The notes beneath the pieces were generated by a model, which had not been told where the DNA came from, did no database searches, and saw only the letters and a list, made by a program, of their open reading frames with translations. This document shows positions 57,900-64,000 of a DNA stretch of 64,000 bases, piece after piece. Source of the stretch: Agrypnia vestita (lineage: Eukaryota; Arthropoda; Insecta; Trichoptera; Phryganeidae); the NCBI GenBank assembly GCA_016648135.1, contig JADDOH010003942.1:1-64000 (forward strand), read 5' to 3'. Each line of letters opens with the position of its first letter. Positions within the stretch are counted from its first letter, which is position 1. The translations under genes and the position numbers were made by a program.

Positions 57900-58440
57900 T
57901 TGGGTAAATTCTTAATAATCTCTAAAAATAAAGTTGATCCATTAAATAATTCCGGTATAAATGAACTTATTTTTAATCACTTTTTAGTATTTTATACATG
58001 TAAAACGGCACGTTGTTTTAAAATTATAACAAAAGAACACATAATATATCTTAATAATAATAGAATTCTCGAACCATCTATTGGAGACAGGCCTCATTTT
58101 TAAAAAAGAAAATGGCATTGAAATTTTACAAACAAATAATATAAGCCTTACGTTAGAAAAATTATAAATGTTCAAATCAAAAATTTCCTTATCACCAAAT
58201 TTAATATAGGTATTTGTTAACCAATTAAATTTAAGGAATAATCATTTTTTTAATATATTCGACATTTCAACGTCTAGCTGTCAAACTCCACCCCTATCCC
58301 AATGAGGCCACATCCCTATCAACACTTGACTCTCACAAATTTAATTTATGGAAGTTATTGTCCTGACGAAGAAGTACGATATTGAAACCGGTAGACTTTG
58401 AAAACAATCATTGTGGTTTACACAAAATTTGTCAGTTTTC
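57900..58440 (+). pseudogene. Penelope-like element, endonuclease remnant and 3' end
   Basis: The frame 57900-58103 reads KNKVDPLNNSGINELIF, then FYTCKTARCFKIITKEHIIY and LNNN. This is a decayed GIY-YIG region (SGIY.L; Y.GKTAR.FK.R.KEHI). A frameshift follows, then ENGIEILQTNNISLTLEKL and FVNQLNLRNNHFFNIFD, the usual C-terminus. The 3' UTR (AACGTCTAGCTGTCAAACTC, AATGAGGCCACATCCC) equals the one at 31636-31812. Then come CTGACGA (58363-58369) and GAAAC (58384-58388) with CGGTAGAC. The stem between them is imperfect. Confidence 0.7.
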
Positions 58441-58444
58441 TTAA

Positions 58445-58825
58445 GTAAATAATATAAATAATATATCTAACCACAAAGTCAACGCTATAAACATAAAAAA
58501 TATTAACATTTTTACCCTGTATAATAGTTTTCATTATAATTCTATGTGAAATAGGTACTTGGCACGTGTCACGATGTTCTTACTATTTCTAAAATAAAAC
58601 AATTACTTATTCAATCAAATAAAAATTGAGCCCCATTAAATTAATTGCAAGGAAGATGTTTCACTCCTAGACTAGACTAAGCACAACAATATCGAATAGC
58701 TCCATAACAATAATTTCTAAATTTAAAAGTGTGATAAAAATGAAAGTAATCGCCAACTTTTATGTTCTTTTATAATAAGTTTCCAATAGATTGTTTAAAA
58801 AAATAAGTGATATGAAAATAGTTAA
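58445..58825. other. AT-rich DNA, no feature recognised
   Basis: No coding frame or repeat partner recognised. Confidence 0.4.
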
Positions 58826-58831
58826 GAGTAA

Positions 58832-59142
58832 CCCATAAAAACCAAGTTTTTACAATACTCCCTTTCTCATTTTCGGGTTTTGTGTCTACCATATGCGTCG
58901 TAATCTCCGTACAACTTACTGAATTGTATGAAAAAACCATTAAAAATTTGAAAAATACAAAATTATACTATAATTATTATTTTTTTAACGAAAATTTGAT
59001 AGATCTTCTTGATCGTCGCCACGAGTCTACTTGCAAAGTTTCAACTCGATTGGATCACGGGAAAAGGATTAAAAATCGATCCAAAGTATTTTCGTCAGAC
59101 AAACAGACAAGTAGACGCCACGAGTTAAAAGAAAGGAAGTAA
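58832..59142 (+). repeat. Dispersed repeat B, copy 2
   Basis: Same order of blocks as 11262-11572: AACCCATAAAAACCAAGTTT, CTATAATTATTATTTTTTTA, GATCGTCGCCACGAGTCT, TAAAAATCGATCCAAAGT and CGAGTTAAAAGAAAGGAAGT. The first ~120 bp differ between the copies. The 86-codon ORF (58882-59142) is not a gene. Confidence 0.75.
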
Positions 59143-59149
59143 AAAACAC

Positions 59150-60340
59150 GCATGATCTGGTAAAATTTTAAACATTTACTATTTATACATTTTTCTCTTG
59201 ATTTTCTTTTCGTACAGCTATTGAAAAAAGCTTATTTGAAACCACTCCATAACTGGCTTCCACTTATCACTGCTATCGAATACACACATATTCATAAATA
59301 GAGTTTCATAATGAAATGAGTTCCATTTTGACAGTTATAGTTCAGTAGTAATTGATTCTGCTCACTATTTTCAATTTATTGAAAATAAGTGTGGACTGAA
59401 CAGGAAATTATAATTAGAAATGACACGGCCAATTGACCAATCACATCAATTCGATTGGTAGTGTATGGAATTGATTGTGTCATGAGTTAAAACAGGCACT
59501 GAGGTAATTAATTATGTATTTAAATATTGGCATTTTCCATTTCACTTTCGCACTTATTATTTTGTGAAAATTATTGCATTTAAAGGTTTTTTTAATGGAA
59601 ATGACATTATTTTAATATATCATAGCAACCATAGTTTTATTTAATTTTGATTAATTCATTTTTTTTTAGTTTACTCTGACAATCTACCATAGTTAATTAC
59701 AAGCTTGCGCCAATTGTATGAGACAACGTGAAATTTTATGTCTTAAAGTTTTTTTTTAAATACGCAGAATTGGAATTAAGTGCCTTTGTTAACTCGAAAA
59801 AATATATATCTACAACTTTAAAATGTCTGATTTTGGCGACGAATTTTGACGATCGATAACTGTGTTAAAACAAAACAAAAAAGAATAGGTTTAAATAAAA
59901 TTAAAAGATTGTCTATAAAACCTGTTCTATATTTTAAATTATCCCCATGATTGCTGAATCCAATCCCTGGTCTCTACAATCTATTTATTTTATTTTATGT
60001 TATGTCTTAGTCCAAATCCACCCGCTACGTATCCATAGATCCTTATGACGACCACATTCCTCTGTATTCTCTGTTCTGCAAATACAACTTTTATCTGCAA
60101 TTTTTTTATTTCAACGGTCCAGTGAGCCGGACTTTGACTTTTGCAGCGTAGCAACTATGGACGTACTTTATTTATTTTTTAAAACATATTTAAGAGCTGT
60201 AAAATCTATCACATACTCAATTTACTCAAAAATACTCAATTTAATTAAACATATTAAGAGTATTTCTCAGAGTATCTAAAATTCCAGTAAGGTATGATTT
60301 TAAATAAAGTATTTGAATTGAACTCCCTATTTACTTAATA
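59150..60340. other. AT-rich DNA, no gene recognised
   Basis: No coding frame recognised. A GC-moderate piece near 60125-60165 (CGGTCCAGTGAGCCGGACTT) contains a short inverted repeat. Confidence 0.4.
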
Positions 60341-60344
60341 TTAA

Positions 60345-60505
60345 CTAGCTGTAACCCGTCAAAAATTAAGTACGTTTTCATGTCGGTTGCTAAAGTATAA
60401 ATATTTAATTATTCATAAAAAATAATAAAAAGTTTTTAAAAAAGAACGTTACAAGCAGACATATGATACAGGCAGACAGATAACGAAATTATTATTATTG
60501 GGATA
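60345..60505 (-). mobile_element. Dispersed repeat E, short internally deleted copy
   Basis: On the plus strand it has the edge CTAGCTGTAACCCGTCAAAA, as at 30045 and 45410, and the other end CAGATAACGAAATTATTATT, then ATTGGGAT. The middle is deleted. Confidence 0.55.
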
Positions 60506-60539
60506 ATAACACGATAATAATGCCATGTGGGATTTTTGC

Positions 60540-61015
60540 CGTGGAGATTTTGTATTTGGACCAAATTTCCGTGGATCTGATGTCCTTGGACCAAAAGTTC
60601 GTAGACCTTTTATCGTGGGGAAATTTTTTGAAGACCGTTTGTTGTTGAACAAATTTTTGTGGATCTTTTGTCCTTGGACCAAATTTCCACGGACCTTTTG
60701 TCGTTGGACTTTTGTGGAACGTTAGTAGACCGTTTGTCTTTGGACTAAATGTCTGTGGACCTTTTGTCGTTGGTCCAAATGCCCCTGGACATTTTGACAT
60801 TGGAATAAATGTCTGTGGACCTTTTGTCGTTGGTCCAAATGCCCGTGGACATTTTGTCATTGGAATAAATGTCTGTGGACTTTTTATCGTTGGTAATAAT
60901 GTCCGTGGACCTTTTGTCATTGGACTAAATGTCTGTGGACCTTTTATCGTTGGTCCAAATGTCCGTGGACCTTTTGTCGTGGACTTTTTTTCGGTGAACC
61001 AAATGTCCGTGGTCC
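60540..61015. repeat. 30-bp-period minisatellite
   Basis: From about 60725 the units are exactly 30 bp (TGGACCTTTTGTCGTTGGTC, then CAAATGTCCG) and two variants alternate, giving a 60-bp higher-order pattern. Further upstream the units are less regular (30-31 bp). Because 30 is a multiple of three, frames stay open on both strands (146 codons +, 60712-61152; 183 codons -, 60495-61046), giving 10-residue repeats such as GPFVVGPNVC. No start context, domain or codon bias supports a protein. Both sides carry the ACGAAATTATTATTATTGG or ACGAAGTTATTATAATTGG end. Confidence 0.85.
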
Positions 61016-61018
61016 AAA

Positions 61019-61085
61019 TCAGACAGTCGGACAGACGGACAGACACACGGACAGATGGACAACGAAGTTATTATAATTGGAATAA
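61019..61085. repeat. (GGACAGAC)n run with repeat-E-type end
   Basis: CAGACAGTCGGACAGACGGA, then ACAACGAAGTTATTATAATT, repeats the end seen at 60470-60503, so the minisatellite lies between two copies of the same terminus. Confidence 0.6.
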
Positions 61086-61466
61086 AAATAATATTATACA
61101 ACACATAATATTATTTACTGAAATGTTACTTGGTTTTAGACCAATTATATAATTGTTACTTGGACAACGTTATTAAATTGTTGTTTGTGTATGTATATTT
61201 TGGGTAATAAACAACATTCTGGAGGAACAATTATTAATATTATTATGTATGTAAATTATGTTGTTTTATGTAAATCATGTACCGTTACTCGCCTACTCAC
61301 AATACGGTGTATTTACAAAGGATGCTGTATTATCATTGTATCTTGAAGATAGCTGGAGCAGCATACACAGCTAATATTGATGTTCAACTAATTTGAGTTG
61401 TAAACAAAAATAGTTGTCAGAATATTTTTTTGAGTTTGTTCAAATCTTTCAGAACAGTAACAATTA

Positions 61467-61822
61467 ATGTATATTATAGATATCTCACAGAGATGAAACT
61501 GTATTTCTTATGGGAAAGTAGGTCGACATCTGTGGGGATTTAGGGGAATGAAAATGGCTTTGTACAGGCCGCATGGAAAGGCGGTTACAACTCATATGTG
61601 AAAGCTTTCCACGCAATTTGAACATATATACAACTTCCAAAAAATGAATAAGCATGGTATATTTTATCATGGGTGGAAATGGCGAATGTTACATTGTGTA
61701 AAGTGATCACTTAAGCCAACCATAAGATAGGTCATAAGTCCTATGTACACCCAAATGTCTTCTATACCTACTTTCCCATAAGAAATACAGTTTCATCTCT
61801 GTGAGATATCTATAATATACAT
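61467..61822. mobile_element. Dispersed repeat R-61 with perfect 57-bp TIRs
   Basis: ATGTATATTATAGATATCTC, through CTTATGGGAAAGTAGGT, is exactly complemented at the right end. TTAA lies at both edges (61464-61467 and 61823-61826), as for piggyBac-type insertion. However, the ~35 bp before the left TIR (61425-61460) resemble 8675-8710, so the true element may be larger. The interior has no ORF. The 61-codon minus ORF at 61485 is a shadow. Confidence 0.75.
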
Positions 61823-61829
61823 TTAAAAA

Positions 61830-63190
61830 TAGTTGTGATAACAGTTCAATTCAATGATACGATACAATGCGGTCATATTAAAATAGGCTATAGTCTCCAA
61901 ATGGAATTTGTTTTGGATAAAATTGCTTTGTGAAAATAATCGTGCTTCAACTTTCATCTTCCATATTGTCACAAGACTAAAAACGGAAAGTAATGGAGGA
62001 TTTTACAGCACTCTTGACGTTTTACCGGAAATTAAAAATTACTGGAAAGGTTTGAAAGACAATCGATCATACCCGAAAGTTCACGAAAAAACATTCCCTA
62101 TTTAAAGGGTGACATAACCACCACACACGGAAAAGATGCGATTCATTGCGGCCAGCGAAATACATTGCGAGAGTACCGACTACCGAACAAGTGTAAAGTG
62201 TTCCACAGATTAATGATTATTGCGAAATTGTGTGAATTATAGAACAGTGCTCCAGTCAAATTTGTGTCCCGTTACTTAGGTGATTAAATGAAACTTTAAT
62301 TAATTTCAAGTGTTTCGTTCGTCTCCCACTGCCGCGACCCCGTGACAATGTTGTTATAACGATAACAATTTTAATATAACTAACAATCCTATTTTAGGCT
62401 TTTTACAGCGAGTTCCGCTAGCAACCGTGTCGATACTAGATAACAGTTATATCTCAGCTTACAATCGTGGATACTATCAGATACAAATATCATATAACTG
62501 TACCGTGTGTAACCGGTTAAAATAACGGTTTAACTATCACTAGTCTGGACGTGTGACAATTATAAGCGATGAGAGAATGTAAACCAGACAGACGATCGTA
62601 TTATTACGATCAATTAGCATGCATGAGTGAACTGAACTAGCTGAACATCTAAATGAACCTGTCTGACTTATATCGAACGCTATATTCAGATCTAAATGCA
62701 CTCATTTAATGTACAGATCGGTGTATCCAAATGCTTTCTGTATATTAATAACATACAATATTGGTTAAAACATTATAGATTCAAATTACCTTCCCTCGGG
62801 TATAAATTTAATTATTGTTAGCCCCAAAGCTTTATACATTGCTTGGGTAGGAAATAGTGGGTGCCTTTGACCTACAGTAACACCTTTGGTTAATTGTTAG
62901 TTCAAAGAGATACTGTGGTAACGCCAACCCCACATATTCAATTTGCCGATCCTAATTGACTTACTCGCATCAAGTGGGAGTATATTATTAAATAAGACAA
63001 CTTGAGACTGCTACAAGTCCGCGCTATTTATTAAAGGTTTAGGCATTTAAACAAAGTTCAAAATAATTAATACAGGTATTAATACGCTATAGTTTGGATG
63101 CCTGTCAGTTATTTAATTTTTCCTAATTTTAACTTTATATAACTTCTGTAGATTTGAATGAAGATAAAAGTTTTGTTGTTGTCAAATATT
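61830..63190. other. Mostly unassigned; possible LTR 3' end at 62095-62350
   Basis: A TATTTAAAGGG at about 62098 could be a TATA box. CTCCCACTGCCGCGACCCCG, then TGACA, near 62322 resembles the primer-binding region of Ty3-type insect retrotransposons. Neither LTR boundary nor coding sequence was found, so this is weak. The rest of the interval shows no gene. Confidence 0.3.
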
Positions 63191-63195
63191 TGTAA

Positions 63196-64000
63196 TATTA
63201 TTTTCGAAATTCGGCAGGAAAAATAATAATATGTGGAATTGAATATTAGGGAAGCATTACACATAGATAAAAATAAAGAAATAGTTCTGAACCAACTAAA
63301 CATTGAAAGTGAAACAATATTCTTTAAAAATAATCCCAACCAAATTGTTAATCACGCCAATCACTTTTTTACAAATATCGGGACGCCAAGAAAATCCCCT
63401 CAACCTCACGCAATGACAGAATTGATACATATAATCCAAATCGTGAAACATCCCATAAATTCTCTCTAAAATGTAGGAAAACAAGAAGTTGAAGAAGTAA
63501 TCAACTCGTTAAAAAATAAATATACCGCTGGTATGGACGGGATTACAACTAATTTAATTAAAACGATGAAGGAACAATTGTCTTTGCCCTTATGCTATTT
63601 AATTAATCTAAGTTTGACTACTGGACACTTCCCTTCCCAACTAAAACAAGGACTTATAATTCCAATTCATAAATCAGGAGACAAAAGTGATATCAATAAT
63701 TATTGGCCAATTACATTACTCAACTCCTTTACCAAAACATTTGAAAAAATTATAAAAATCCAACTTATAAAATATCTCGAGAATAATGACATCATTTCAG
63801 GAAACCAATTCGGCTTTAGAGCGAAAATGGGCACAACGGAAGCTATTGCCCGTGTCACGGATTTCATTTCTAACAATGTGGATAAAGGTCAAAAATGTAT
63901 ATCCATCTTCCTAGACCTCGCCAAAGCATATGACACAATATCCCATACAAAGTTACTAGAAAAACTTAACAAAATTGGTATCTCCGGAAAAGAACTAAAA
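63196..64000 (+). pseudogene. Jockey-type LINE reverse transcriptase, cut by window end
   Basis: The frame starts with a linker-like YYFRNSAGKNNNMWN (63196-63240), shifts, continues IREALHIDKNKEIVLNQLNI ... HANHFFTNIG, meets a TAA at 63467-63469, and is then open for 177 codons to the window edge. It includes LKNKYTAGMDGITTNLIK (RT block 1), LKQGLIIPIHKSGDKSDINN, WPITLLNSFTKTFEKII (usual YRPI is YWPI), NQFGFRAKMGTTEAIA, and the first catalytic Asp in IFLDLAKAYDTISHTKLLEK. The YADD/FADD block would lie beyond the window. Motif order and wording fit the Jockey clade. The early stop and frameshift suggest an inactive copy. Confidence 0.85.

Noticed and set aside
60540..61015. CRISPR array or other prokaryotic repeat
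   Set aside because: Units are directly adjacent with no unique spacers, and the context is a eukaryotic transposon-rich genome.
60495..61152. Overlapping 183- and 146-codon ORFs as a novel repeat protein
   Set aside because: Both are explained by a 30-bp minisatellite whose period keeps all frames in phase; there is no independent coding evidence.

Overview
This window is AT-rich nuclear DNA of an animal, most likely an insect. The evidence is mariner elements of insect type, Helitron-like copies that start TC and end CTAG, Penelope-like elements, Jockey-type and other LINE fragments, many MITEs and a tRNA-derived SINE. The order is not certain; several repeats resemble lepidopteran ones, but sequence alone does not settle it. 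I could not identify any complete host gene. Almost all ORFs above 60 codons are chance ORFs in AT-rich DNA or decayed transposon frames. The window looks intergenic or deeply intronic.

Layout. 0-3.2 kb: nested tandem duplications (80-1570), then an unrecognised GC-richer block (1990-3230). 3.2-11 kb: mostly featureless AT-rich DNA with one SINE, one ~420-bp dispersed repeat, a perfect 42-bp palindrome and a MITE. 11-17 kb: 3' ends of three kinds of LINE. 18-26 kb: a Penelope foldback, Helitron-like copies built from ~130-bp tandem units, LINE 3' tails and MITEs. 28-39 kb: two degenerate minus-strand mariners, a Jockey-like LINE interrupted by a Penelope-like fragment, and a probable LTR. 41-49 kb: a GC-rich island with a possible first exon, the longest copy of a YADD-type LINE, two Helitron-like copies joined end to end, a second possible exon, a SINE and a Penelope fragment that keeps its GIY-YIG region and a hammerhead-like core. 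52-58 kb: a deleted mariner with perfect 29-bp TIRs and TA duplications, a possible MULE remnant, a SINE, a TTA-flanked MITE, a minus-strand LINE piece and another Penelope 3' end. 58-64 kb: a dispersed repeat, a 30-bp-period minisatellite open on both strands, a 57-bp-TIR element, a possible LTR end, and a Jockey-type reverse transcriptase that runs off the window edge.

The most distinctive signal is a set of hammerhead-ribozyme-like cores (CTGAYGA, a short stem, then GAAA or a near variant) at the 3' ends of Penelope-like remnants (about 18.26, 23.80, 31.75, 34.96, 49.43 and 58.36 kb). Hammerheads in Penelope-like elements are known in general; the foldback and palindromic arrangements here deserve a closer look. 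None of the transposon proteins here appears intact.
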